From positions 1 to 51,858 of the forward strand of contig NZ_JAAMPJ010000023.1 in NCBI RefSeq assembly GCF_011067745.1: DNA of 51,858 bases, written 5' to 3'. Shown piece by piece: positions 25,606 through 33,276 of the stretch. Within the stretch, counting starts at the first letter, position 1. Every line of letters begins with the position of its first letter. A program made the position numbers and the translations under genes. Source of the stretch: Lentzea alba (GTDB taxonomy: Bacteria > Actinomycetota > Actinomycetes > Mycobacteriales > Pseudonocardiaceae). The notes under the pieces are model-generated. The model was not told the origin of the DNA, searched no databases, and was given only the letters and a program-made list of their open reading frames with translations.

Positions 25606-25838
25606 GCCGCCCCATGGCAATGACTCTTTTGACTTCGTCCGCAAAAGACTTGTTGCAAAGGTGCGGGCTGAGGTCGAGCAGGGCGCCGGTCGAGCCGGCC
25701 GTCGGTGATCATCGCTGCCACGTCGGCGGGGGTGGTGCCGGTGAGCGCCGTGGCCAGCGTGAGGCTGACCACGGCGAGGGGGAGATTTCGTTTCAACGGA
25801 GGCTTCTCCTCGGGGACGGACTGCTCCTCGGAGGGCAT
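25473..25838 (-). CDS. Possible small membrane protein, tail made by repeat copy 2
   Basis: From ATG 25838 the first ~45 residues look real: MPSEEQSVPEEKPPLKRN, a hydrophobic segment LPLAVVSLTLATAL and TTPADVAAMITDGRLD. From about residue 60 the frame enters the 42-nt repeat (reading LQQVFCGRSQKSHC) and then the antisense of the APH gene. A repeat insertion may have removed the original 3' end. Both the coding status and the true end are doubtful. Confidence 0.3.
   Translation of the reverse strand: MPSEEQSVPEEKPPLKRNLPLAVVSLTLATALTGTTPADVAAMITDGRLDRRPARPQPAPLQQVFCGRSQKSHCHGAAHPALASSQGTIAEMKPSGLVMGRPFMVATRWPMPNRASQVRAR
25617..25658 (+). repeat. 42-nt palindromic interspersed repeat, copy 2
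   Basis: Same length as copy 1 and only five bases different by eye, with the same centre GACTTCGTCCGCAAAAGACT. It lies between the APH gene and the small ORF on the other strand. No AT-rich motif is beside it. Confidence 0.85.
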
Positions 25839-25878
25839 ATGTCCGGCAGCAAGCCTCGACATTTCGCTCGGGCAACTG

Positions 25879-26358
25879 TCAAAGCTGCCGCTGCCAGCGG
25901 ACCTCGCCGTCGTGCAGTTCGTCGGTGGCGGTCAGTCCGGCGGAGGCGGCGACAGCGGCGGACGCGTGGTGCTCGGGGTGGATGTGCGCCACGACCGTGT
26001 GCACCGGCTGGGTGCCGAGCCAGCTGACCAGACCTCGTGCGGCTTCGCCCGCGATGCCGCGACCCTGCCACGGCGTGCCGACGACCCATGAGATCTCGGC
26101 GACCTCGTCGGCGATCGTCGCCTGGACGGTTCCGACGAGGCGGTTCTCGCCGCGGAGGTGGATCACCCAGTTCAGCCAGTGCTGGGCCGGGTCGGGGGAA
26201 CCCGCGGTCAAGCGCTCGTAGCGGGCTCGGAGGGCTTGCGGCTCGAGCGGGGCGCCGCCGATGAAGGCGTGCAGCGCCGGGTCGGACAGGACCTCGGCCA
26301 TCTCCGCGGCGTGCTCGGGTCGCAGCGGGAGCAGGTCCAGTCTGTTCGTGCTGATCAT
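25879..26358 (-). CDS. GNAT-family N-acetyltransferase
   Basis: 159 aa from ATG 26358; an upstream in-frame start would lie in repeat copy 3 and is unlikely. RLDLLPLRPEHAAEMAEVLS opens a typical RimJ/RimL-like GNAT. The acetyl-CoA loop is GTPWQGRGIAGEAARGLV, followed by HIHPEHHASAAVAASAGLT. Substrate unknown. Repeat copy 3 lies just upstream and may supply part of the leader (AAAGG). Confidence 0.9.
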   Translation of the reverse strand: MISTNRLDLLPLRPEHAAEMAEVLSDPALHAFIGGAPLEPQALRARYERLTAGSPDPAQHWLNWVIHLRGENRLVGTVQATIADEVAEISWVVGTPWQGRGIAGEAARGLVSWLGTQPVHTVVAHIHPEHHASAAVAASAGLTATDELHDGEVRWQRQL

Positions 26359-26370
26359 GTCGCGCTGCCT

Positions 26371-26412
26371 TTGCAACGAGTCTTTTGTGGACGATGTCAA
26401 AAGTGTTGTTGC
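26371..26412 (-). repeat. 42-nt palindromic interspersed repeat, copy 3 (inverted)
   Basis: The reverse complement aligns with copies 1 and 2 over all 42 bases with no gaps, keeping TTTTGAC..TCGTCC..CAAAAGACT..TTGCAA. It lies between the TetR 3' end and the GNAT start. Confidence 0.82.
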
Positions 26413-26423
26413 TAAAGACCAGG

Positions 26424-27110
26424 TCAGGAAGGGGTTAGAGGCGATATATCAGTTGTGGGGGTGCAGAAAGGGTGCGCGTCGGGCGCGAGTTGAGGTTCGC
26501 CAATCTGTGTGGCCATGTCAGCGCAGTGCAGTGCCAGCGACTTGGCGGCGTGCATCGCGGCGAGAGTTGCCTCGGGCGTGTCGCCGCGTTCGAGGCTCGT
26601 GACGGCCGCAGAGCTGATCGCGCCCATCAACGCGCCGACGATGGCGGAGGCTGTGACCTCGTCAAGGGGGTAGGCGTCGCGCAGCGCTGTGCTGATGCGT
26701 GCCTGTGCGGTGAAGGTCGTGTGCAGCACACGGGCTTGAACAGCCGGTGAGGTCACCACGAGTCGTGCGCGGAGTGCGGCCAGTCCGGTCGGGAGGTCTC
26801 CCTCGGCGGTGTTGGTGATCATCTGGTCTGTCGCGTCGGCCAGGGCGTCCCGCAGTGACGTGCCGGGGGTGCGTTCGGTGATGGCGCGTACGGCCAGGAC
26901 GACGCGGTCGTCGCCGTCGGCCAGCAGCACGTCCTCTTTGGTGGGGAAGTGCAGGAAGAACGTGCGTTTGCTGACGTCGGCGGCCTCGGTGATGTCGGCG
27001 ATGCTCGTCTCGTCGTAGCCCTGTTCGGTGAAGAGCCGCACCGCCGCGGCCACCAGTGCGCGGCGGGTGACCTGCTTTTTGCGTTCGCGGCGTCCGGGAT
27101 CGTCTGGCAC
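26424..27110 (-). CDS. TetR-family transcriptional regulator
   Basis: 228 aa from GTG 27110. The N-terminal HTH is clear: RRALVAAAVRLFTEQGYDET then SIADITEAADVSKRTFFLHF. The ligand domain follows, and the last ~15 residues (HPFCTPTTDISPLTPS) are read from the repeat-rich region and may be an extension. It is divergent from the SDR gene across a 77-base gap with a palindromic site, so it likely represses that gene and itself. Confidence 0.93.
   Translation of the reverse strand: MPDDPGRRERKKQVTRRALVAAAVRLFTEQGYDETSIADITEAADVSKRTFFLHFPTKEDVLLADGDDRVVLAVRAITERTPGTSLRDALADATDQMITNTAEGDLPTGLAALRARLVVTSPAVQARVLHTTFTAQARISTALRDAYPLDEVTASAIVGALMGAISSAAVTSLERGDTPEATLAAMHAAKSLALHCADMATQIGEPQLAPDAHPFCTPTTDISPLTPS
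26441..26455 (-). repeat. AT-rich motif CAACTGATATATCGC, copy b
   Basis: Exact reverse complement of 16957-16971, 28 bases before repeat copy 3 on the minus strand. The two sites share order, spacing and part of the gap (CTGACCTG), so they are two copies of one composite element. This one lies inside the 3' end of the TetR reading frame. Confidence 0.7.
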
Positions 27111-27122
27111 AGGCGCTAGTCT

Positions 27123-27147
27123 AGTGCACTCCGTTAATTAATGCACT
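27123..27147. promoter_or_regulatory. Probable TetR operator in the divergent tetR/SDR promoter
   Basis: AGTGCA (27123-27128) and TGCACT (27142-27147) are inverted about an AT-rich centre with the palindrome TTAATTAA (27134-27141). The site lies between the two divergent starts, where autorepressing TetR proteins bind. Confidence 0.55.
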
Positions 27148-27187
27148 CGGTATAGTGTTGCATTAGGTGTACTGACAAGGGGGAGTG

Positions 27188-28123
27188 ATGATCGGGCGGA
27201 CTGTGCTGGTGACCGGTGCGGGGCGGGGAATCGGACGGGCAGAGGCGCTGCACCTCGCCGAGGCCGGGGCGAACGTGGTGGTGAACGACCCCGGCGTCGA
27301 CATCGACGGGCGCGGTGGTGACGTCCGCGTCGCCGCGGCTGTCGCCGACGAGATCCGTGCCCGAGGAGGCAGGGCGGTGGCCGACACCGGCAGCGTCGCC
27401 GACTGGGACGACGCGCGGCGCATGGTCGAGCGGGCCGTCGACGAGTTCGGCGATCTGCACGCCGTGGTCAACAACGCCGCCACGGAGGTCAACAAGGGCC
27501 TGGACCGGCTCAGCGAGAGGGAGTTCGACGACGTCGTCGCCGTCAAGCTCAAGGGCACGTTCGCGGTCAGCCACTGGGCCGCCGTGCACTGGCGGGCGCG
27601 AGTGGAGGCCGGCGTGCGCGCAGACCGGGCGATCGTGAACACCGCGTCCGGTTCCGGCCTGCTCAACCCGTTGCCGACGCAGTCCAACTACGCGGCGGCG
27701 AACGCGGCCGTCGCCGCCATGACCATCGTCCACGCGTTGGAACTGCGGCGGTGGGGCGTCCGGGTCAACTGCGTCAGCCCGTCGATGGTGCGCACCCGGC
27801 TGACGGCGGGGGTGCCGGGATCGGACATGACCGCCCCCGACGTCGTCGCGCCGCTCGTCACCTACCTGGTGGGCGACGGCTGTCCGCTGACCGGCCAGGT
27901 GCTGTCGGTGCGCGGCGGGTCGATCGCGGTGAACCGGGGCTGGTCGCTCGGGCCGCGGGTCGACAGCGGCGGAAAGCCGTGGACCGTCGACGCGGTGGCG
28001 GCTGCACTTGCGACCGTCGAGGTGGAGGACCCGTTCGACGCGTTGACCGCGTCGCTCGGCGGAGCGCTCGGGCTGAGCAGCCGGGAAGAGGTCGAGAAGC
28101 TCGTGAACGCCCAGCTCGGCTGA
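27188..28123 (+). CDS. Short-chain dehydrogenase with YxxxN in place of YxxxK
   Basis: 311 aa from ATG 27188 with GGGGGA upstream. The cofactor loop TGAGRGIG and NNAA are normal. The catalytic Ser is in NTASGSG, and the active-site Tyr in SNYAAANAAVAAM is followed three residues later by Asn, where SDRs have Lys. The extra C-terminal ~70 residues after VRGGS resemble multidomain 3-hydroxyacyl-CoA/oxoacyl reductases of steroid or fatty acid breakdown. Activity is uncertain without the Lys. Divergent from TetR. Confidence 0.88.
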   Translation: MIGRTVLVTGAGRGIGRAEALHLAEAGANVVVNDPGVDIDGRGGDVRVAAAVADEIRARGGRAVADTGSVADWDDARRMVERAVDEFGDLHAVVNNAATEVNKGLDRLSEREFDDVVAVKLKGTFAVSHWAAVHWRARVEAGVRADRAIVNTASGSGLLNPLPTQSNYAAANAAVAAMTIVHALELRRWGVRVNCVSPSMVRTRLTAGVPGSDMTAPDVVAPLVTYLVGDGCPLTGQVLSVRGGSIAVNRGWSLGPRVDSGGKPWTVDAVAAALATVEVEDPFDALTASLGGALGLSSREEVEKLVNAQLG

Positions 28124-28145
28124 TATGCGATGTATTAGCCGAGCT
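28113..28145. terminator. Hairpin after the SDR gene
   Basis: AGCTCGGCT (28113-28121) / AGCCGAGCT (28137-28145) is a perfect 9-bp stem that covers the SDR stop codon, with an AT-rich loop. There is no U-tract, so it is a weak or Rho-assisted type. It separates two convergent genes. Confidence 0.5.
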
Positions 28146-28157
28146 AGGGCGTCCGTG

Positions 28158-28176
28158 CCGATATATTGGATATCAG
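28158..28176 (-). repeat. AT-rich motif at the RNase D stop
   Basis: On the minus strand it reads CTGATATCCAATATATCGG, starting at the RNase D stop codon. It differs in one base from the motif at the MerR stop (24722-24740), 3.4 kb away on the other strand. Confidence 0.6.
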
Positions 28177-29462
28177 TTTGCGGGCGGCGCTGCGGTCGCC
28201 GCCAGGGCCTTCGTCAGAGCCTCGAGTGTGAGGTCGATCTGCCACGACCGTGCTCCGCCCTCGCGCAGCACGGCGGCCACGGACTCAGGGGAGAGGTCGG
28301 CCGGTGGCTGCCAGCAGGTACGGCGCACGAGGTCGGGCAGCAGCAGGTTCTCCACCGGGAGGGTGTTGGCCTCGGCGATGGTCGTCAGTGCCGCCCGAGC
28401 CGCTGTCAGGCGGGCCGCGGCGTCCGGGTCCTTGTCCGCCCAGCGGTTGGGCGGGGGCGGGCCGTCGTGCTGGCCCGCGGGCTCCGGGAGCTCCGACTTG
28501 GTGAGGTTCGCTGCCTTGCGCAGGGCGTTCATCCAGACGCCGGACATGCGGCGCTGGGCTCGGCCGCGGAAGACCGGCAGCGAGAGCAGTTCGGTTTCCG
28601 AGGCCGGGTTGCGGGCGGCTGCCTCCATCAGGGCGGAGTCCGGGAGGACTCGGCCGGGGGCGATGTCGCGTTCGCGGGCCACTGCGTCGCGAGCTTCCCA
28701 CAGGGAGCGGACCAGGGCCAGTTGCCGCTGGTTGCGCACGCGGTGAATACCTGAGGTGCGCCGCCAGGGGTCGGTGCGGGGGCGCGGCAACGGCGCCGTC
28801 CGCACCGCCTCGAACTCCTCGAGCGCCCAGGCGAGTTTGCCCTGGCGCTCCAGCTCGGCTTCGAGAACGTCGCGCAGCTGCACGAGCAGCTCCACGTCGA
28901 GAGCGGCGTACGTCAGCCAATCGGCAGGAAGGGGCCGGCGCGACCAGTCGGCCGCGCCGTGCCCCTTCTCGAGCCTGTAACCGAGTAGCCGTTCCACCAG
29001 CGTGCCCAGTGCGACACGTTCGAACCCAGCCAGCCTGCCCGCCAGCTCGGTGTCGAACAGCACGCCGGGTCGCAGCCCGAGTTCGGCGAGGCACGGCAGG
29101 TCCTGAGACGCCGCGTGCAACACCCACTCAGTGCCGTCCAACGCCTGCACCAGTGGGTCGAGCCGTCCGCCCAGGGCGATCGGGTCGACCAACCATGTGC
29201 CGGCGCCTTCCCGGCGCAGTTGCACCAGATAGGCACGCTGTGAGTAGCGGTAGCCCGAGGCTCGCTCGGTGTCCACCGCGACCGGGCCCTTCGCCCCGGC
29301 GAGCGCGTCAGCGGCTCGCCGGAGCGCAGCAGGATCGGCGACCACGGGCGGGACCCCATCAGCAGGTTCCGTCAGCGGTACCGGATCTGGTCCGGTTGGT
29401 GCGGTTGGCTCGTCGGCGGGTACATCCACAGCGGATGACCCTACGACGATCGCACCACTCAC
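28173..29462 (-). CDS. rnd: Ribonuclease D-like 3'-5' exonuclease
   Basis: 429 aa. DEDD exonuclease motifs: VAVDTERASG (D, E), LHAASQDLPCL (D) and LTYAALDVELL (Y, D). An HRDC-type C-terminal domain includes RNQRQLALVRSLWEARDAVA. RNase D trims tRNA and other small RNA 3' ends. The N-terminal ~45 residues are Pro/Asp-rich and may start later. The AT-rich motif lies at its stop. Confidence 0.9.
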   Translation of the reverse strand: MSGAIVVGSSAVDVPADEPTAPTGPDPVPLTEPADGVPPVVADPAALRRAADALAGAKGPVAVDTERASGYRYSQRAYLVQLRREGAGTWLVDPIALGGRLDPLVQALDGTEWVLHAASQDLPCLAELGLRPGVLFDTELAGRLAGFERVALGTLVERLLGYRLEKGHGAADWSRRPLPADWLTYAALDVELLVQLRDVLEAELERQGKLAWALEEFEAVRTAPLPRPRTDPWRRTSGIHRVRNQRQLALVRSLWEARDAVARERDIAPGRVLPDSALMEAAARNPASETELLSLPVFRGRAQRRMSGVWMNALRKAANLTKSELPEPAGQHDGPPPPNRWADKDPDAAARLTAARAALTTIAEANTLPVENLLLPDLVRRTCWQPPADLSPESVAAVLREGGARSWQIDLTLEALTKALAATAAPPAN

Positions 29463-29499
29463 AGGTGTTCTCGGCCGGTTCAGTGCTTCAAACCGGTAT

Positions 29500-30216
29500 C
29501 TAACGGATCACGCCGGCACGCATGGCCAGCGCGACCATCTGAGCGCGATCCCCGGTGCCCAGCTTCCGGCCGATCCGCGACAGGTGAGACTTCACCGTCA
29601 ACGCGGACAGGCTCAGAGCCTCGCCGATTTCCTTGTTGCTCTGGCCATCGGCGACCAGCTGGAGCACCTCGACCTCACGCGCGGAGAGTTCCCGCGGCGT
29701 GTTGTCGGTGCCCGGCACCCGAGTACCCGCTGCGAGTACTGGTGCCACGCTCGGATCTGCGTAAACGCCGCCATCGAGAACCCGGCGCACCCCGTCGGTG
29801 ACCACCATCGGAGAGGCGGACTTCAGGAGGTACGCCTGGGCGCCCGCCTGGAAGGCCGACCTGACCGCGTAGGGGTCGTCGGAGGATGCGAGGACCACGA
29901 TGCGGGGCCAGCCCTGGGCACGGAGTTCCGTGACCAGGTCGATGCCGGTGCCATCCGGCAGGCCCAGATCGAGGATCGCGAGGTCGCACGGTCCGGTTGC
30001 AAGTGCCCGCGCCCGAGCCTCTGCCACCGATGCGGCCTCATGCACTGTCCCGGCTCCCATTTGGGTGAGCCGAGCTGATATCGCCTCCCTCAGCAGTGGG
30101 TGGTCGTCGACCACCAGCACTGAAAAAAGCTCTTCCCGCGGGTGCGGGACCATGTTCGCCGGCAACGAGCCGGCTGGCGTGGTACGAACGGCCTGACCTA
30201 AGCCGACGGCAGCCAC
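29500..30216 (-). CDS. NarL/FixJ-type response regulator
   Basis: 238 aa from GTG 30216, placed by ACCTCCC on the + strand (GGGAGGT) 6 bases upstream; an earlier start at 30333 is open. Receiver: LVVDDHP (D37, D38), phospho-acceptor D83 in AILDLGLPDG, and Lys in YLLKSASP. The C-terminal LuxR HTH reads LSAREVEVLQLVADGQSNKE then IGEALSLSALTVKSHLSRIG. No kinase gene is beside it, so it is an orphan. It sits between RNase D and the dipeptidase. Confidence 0.93.
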   Translation of the reverse strand: MAAVGLGQAVRTTPAGSLPANMVPHPREELFSVLVVDDHPLLREAISARLTQMGAGTVHEAASVAEARARALATGPCDLAILDLGLPDGTGIDLVTELRAQGWPRIVVLASSDDPYAVRSAFQAGAQAYLLKSASPMVVTDGVRRVLDGGVYADPSVAPVLAAGTRVPGTDNTPRELSAREVEVLQLVADGQSNKEIGEALSLSALTVKSHLSRIGRKLGTGDRAQMVALAMRAGVIR

Positions 30217-30471
30217 GTCACTACCTCCCTGGAGTCGGTCGTGCCCCCCGACCGGCACCGGAGACTTTCGTCCAATCAGCCGCGCCACTGATCGACCGAA
30301 AGTGGTGTCGTCTGGGGCAGCGTAGCCGCCCATGCGGGTCTACGGGACGATCAATCGGGTATCTATCCCTATTGAGTTGTGACAGATGGCCTCATGTGTC
30401 ACACGATTGGATGACGACTGGATAGGGGGTGTAACGCGGGCCCCTCTCAGAACGACATCTAGGAGTTGGTT

Positions 30472-31614
30472 GTGTCGAGCAGTTCTGGTCATGAGCGAGC
30501 CCGGGCGTTGCTGCAGCATGTGCCCCTCGTCGACGGCCACAACGACCTTCCGTGGGCGCTGCGCGAGTTCGGCGAGGGAACCGGCGAGGACGTCTACACG
30601 ACGGCCGCCAAGATCGATCTCACGGAACGTCATCCCAGCCTGCACACCGACATCGTGAAAATGCGCGAGGGCGGCTTGGGGATGCAGTTCTGGTCCGTCT
30701 GGATTCCCGGCAGGCTCGCGGGTGATGGAGCCGTCACCGCCGTGCTGGAGCAGGTCGAACTGGTCTACGAGCTGGCGGAGCGGTACTCCGAACACCTGGG
30801 CATCGCGACCACCGCCGCCGAGGCTGAAAAAGTTTTCGCCTCCGGGCGTGTCGCGTCCCTCCTCGGCGCCGAGGGCGGACATTCCATCAACTCTTCACTC
30901 GGAGTTCTGCGGGCCCTGCGCCGGCTGGGTGTCCGCTACATGACGCTCACCCACAACGACAACACCCCGTGGGCCGACAGCGCCACTGACCAGCCCGAAC
31001 ACGGCGGGCTCACCGAGTTCGGCCGCGACGTCGTGCGCGAGATGAACCGGATCGGCATGCTCGTCGACCTGAGCCACGTCGCGCCCAGCACGATGCACGC
31101 GGCGCTCGACACGAGCGTCAAGCCCGTCATCTTCAGCCACTCGTCGTGCCGCCACGTCGCGGACCACCCGCGCAACATCCCGGACGACGTGTTGGTCAAA
31201 CTGAGGACCAACGGCGGTGTGGCCATGATCACATTCGTGCCGAGCTTCGTGTCGCCCCGGTTCGCTGAATGGGACGCAGCCCTTCGTGACGCCATGACGG
31301 CCGCGGGGGAGAAGCACTCCGACCTCGAAGCCCGCAAGGTGTTCGCGGAGAAGTGGATCGTCGACCACCCGGCGCCGGTCGCGACGCTCGACGACGTCGT
31401 CCAGCACGTCGAGCACGCGCGTGAGGTCGTCGGCATCGACCACATCGGGCTCGGCGGCGACTACGACGGAGTGAAGGAGCTCCCGCAGGGGCTCGAGGAC
31501 GTCTCGACCTACCCGAACCTCATCGGCGCGCTGCTCGACCGGGGCTGGTCCGAGGACGACTGCGCGAAGCTCGCCGGCGCGAACGTCCTGCGCGTCCTCA
31601 AAGACGCCGACTGA
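30472..31614 (+). CDS. Membrane dipeptidase (M19) family enzyme
   Basis: 380 aa from GTG 30472, with AGGAG 6 bases upstream. M19 zinc ligands: DGHNDLPW (His, Asp), LLGAEGGHS (Glu) and two His regions in LVDLSHVAP and VIFSHSSCRHV. The end GIDHIGLGGDYDG is also typical. Family members cleave dipeptides or related amides, including beta-lactam-like bonds. No signal peptide, so cytoplasmic. Confidence 0.93.
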   Translation: MSSSSGHERARALLQHVPLVDGHNDLPWALREFGEGTGEDVYTTAAKIDLTERHPSLHTDIVKMREGGLGMQFWSVWIPGRLAGDGAVTAVLEQVELVYELAERYSEHLGIATTAAEAEKVFASGRVASLLGAEGGHSINSSLGVLRALRRLGVRYMTLTHNDNTPWADSATDQPEHGGLTEFGRDVVREMNRIGMLVDLSHVAPSTMHAALDTSVKPVIFSHSSCRHVADHPRNIPDDVLVKLRTNGGVAMITFVPSFVSPRFAEWDAALRDAMTAAGEKHSDLEARKVFAEKWIVDHPAPVATLDDVVQHVEHAREVVGIDHIGLGGDYDGVKELPQGLEDVSTYPNLIGALLDRGWSEDDCAKLAGANVLRVLKDAD

Positions 31615-31620
31615 CGTCCG

Positions 31621-32169
31621 TCAGGGCTGGCGCTGCCCGAACATGGTGACGCCGACCGGCGGCAGCCCCACGGCTGTCGCCATCAGCTCGTAGAACGCGG
31701 TGCCGTGCTCGGCGAGTTCTCCGTCGAGCGCGGTCCACGACGCCCGCAGCTCCAGGTCGTCCGTGCGCGCGGGCCCCGCGATGTCGCCGAACCGCGCGGA
31801 GGACGTCTGCGTCACGGTCCCGCCCAGCGCGGTGAACCCGGCCCCGGACTGCTCCAGCGCCTCGGTCAGCCACGACCACCCGACCTCGGGCAGCAGTGGA
31901 TCCGACGCGAGCTCGTGGTCCAGTTCGACGCGCACGTACGCCACGACGCGCAGGACACCGCCCCACGCCTCGTCGCCGTCAGGGTCGTGCAGCAGCACGA
32001 GTCTCCCGGTCGACAGCTCGTCCGACGGGCCGGTGACCTCAGCCGTCAGCGCGTACGCCCACGGAGCGAGCCGCTGCGGTGGGCGAACTTCGGTGAGTTC
32101 GATCTCGGGCCTGTGGCGAACCGACTTGAGCGTCCCCACCGCCCGGCGGAAGATTTCCGGCTCGGTCAC
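31621..32169 (-). CDS. DUF3000-family protein
   Basis: 182 aa from GTG 32169. FRRAVGTLKSVRHRPEIELT, PPQRLAPWAYALTAEV, VGWSWLTEALEQSGAGF and GTVTQTSSARFGD match the actinobacterial DUF3000 family, which is often next to hemE. Soluble, function unknown. Divergent from hemE across 72 bases. Confidence 0.88.
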   Translation of the reverse strand: MTEPEIFRRAVGTLKSVRHRPEIELTEVRPPQRLAPWAYALTAEVTGPSDELSTGRLVLLHDPDGDEAWGGVLRVVAYVRVELDHELASDPLLPEVGWSWLTEALEQSGAGFTALGGTVTQTSSARFGDIAGPARTDDLELRASWTALDGELAEHGTAFYELMATAVGLPPVGVTMFGQRQP

Positions 32170-32241
32170 ACAACTGACTGTATGCCTCGCAATCCGGCCG
32201 GGTGATGGCGGCACGCCGAGACGTGGGACCATGAAAGCGAT

Positions 32242-33276
32242 ATGACTCCACAAGTTCCTCTCCTCGTGGCCGCAAGTGGCGGCACCCCGTCGCACACCCC
32301 TGTCTGGTTCATGAGGCAGGCGGGACGGTCGTTGCCCGAGTACCGGGCGCTTCGCCAGGGCACCGCGATGCTCGACGCCTGCATGGACCCCGAGATGGTC
32401 TGCGAGATCACCATGCAGCCGATCCGGCGGCACGGCGTCGACGGCGCGATTCTCTTCTCCGACATCGTGGTGCCGCTCAAGGCCGCCGGTGTCGACCTCG
32501 ACATCGTCGCGGGCACCGGTCCCGTGGTCGCGAACCCGGTCCGGACGCTCGACGACGTGAAAGCCCTTCCCGAGCTGCACGCCGAGCAGGTCCAGCCGGT
32601 CGCGGACGCCATCGGCCTGCTGCTCAAGGAACTGCCCCCCGAGGTCGCCCTGATCGGGTTCGCCGGCGCGCCGTTCACGCTCGCCTCCTACCTCGTCGAG
32701 GGCGGGCCGAGCAAGAACCACGAGCGCACCAAGGCGCTCATGCACGGCAACCCCGAGCTGTGGCACGCGCTGCTGGCCAAGATCGCGGACGTCACCGCGG
32801 CGTTCCTGCACGCGCAGCTCGACGCGGGTGTGCAGGCGGTCCAGCTGTTCGACTCGTGGGCGGGCGCGCTGTCCGAGCGCGACTACCGCGAGTTCGTGCT
32901 GCCGCACTCGAAGCGCGTGCTGGAGACGATCTCCACCGTGCCGCGCATCCACTTCGGCGTCGGCACCGGTGAGCTGCTGCCCGCCCTGCGCGAGGCCGGC
33001 GCGGACGTCGTCGGCGTCGACTGGCGGATCCCGCTGGACGTCGCGGTCGAGCGTCTCGAGAAGGCCGCTCCCGAGCTGCCGAAGCCGGTCGTGCAGGGCA
33101 ATCTCGACCCGGCGCTGTTCTTCGCGGGCTTCGAGGCAGTCGAACGCGAGGTGCGCCGCATCCACGCCGAGGGCAAGGCCGCCGCGGGCCACATCTTCAA
33201 CCTCGGCCACGGCGTGCTCCCCGACACCGATCCGGAGATCATCACCCGGACCGTCGAACTGATCCACAGCTTGTAA
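32242..33276 (+). CDS. hemE: Uroporphyrinogen decarboxylase
   Basis: 344 aa. The family signature TPVWFMRQAGRSLPEYR is intact, with the substrate-binding Arg residues. DIVVPLKAAGVD, GFAGAPFTLASYLVEGG and VVQGNLDPALFF are all typical. It removes four carboxyls from uroporphyrinogen III to give coproporphyrinogen III. Its stop overlaps the hemY ATG (TAATG), so hemE-hemY-hemQ is one operon. Confidence 0.97.
   Translation: MTPQVPLLVAASGGTPSHTPVWFMRQAGRSLPEYRALRQGTAMLDACMDPEMVCEITMQPIRRHGVDGAILFSDIVVPLKAAGVDLDIVAGTGPVVANPVRTLDDVKALPELHAEQVQPVADAIGLLLKELPPEVALIGFAGAPFTLASYLVEGGPSKNHERTKALMHGNPELWHALLAKIADVTAAFLHAQLDAGVQAVQLFDSWAGALSERDYREFVLPHSKRVLETISTVPRIHFGVGTGELLPALREAGADVVGVDWRIPLDVAVERLEKAAPELPKPVVQGNLDPALFFAGFEAVEREVRRIHAEGKAAAGHIFNLGHGVLPDTDPEIITRTVELIHSL

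Noticed and set aside
30340..30882. 180-aa ORF on the minus strand upstream of the dipeptidase
   Set aside because: It is mostly antisense of the M19 gene, which has full zinc-ligand motifs.
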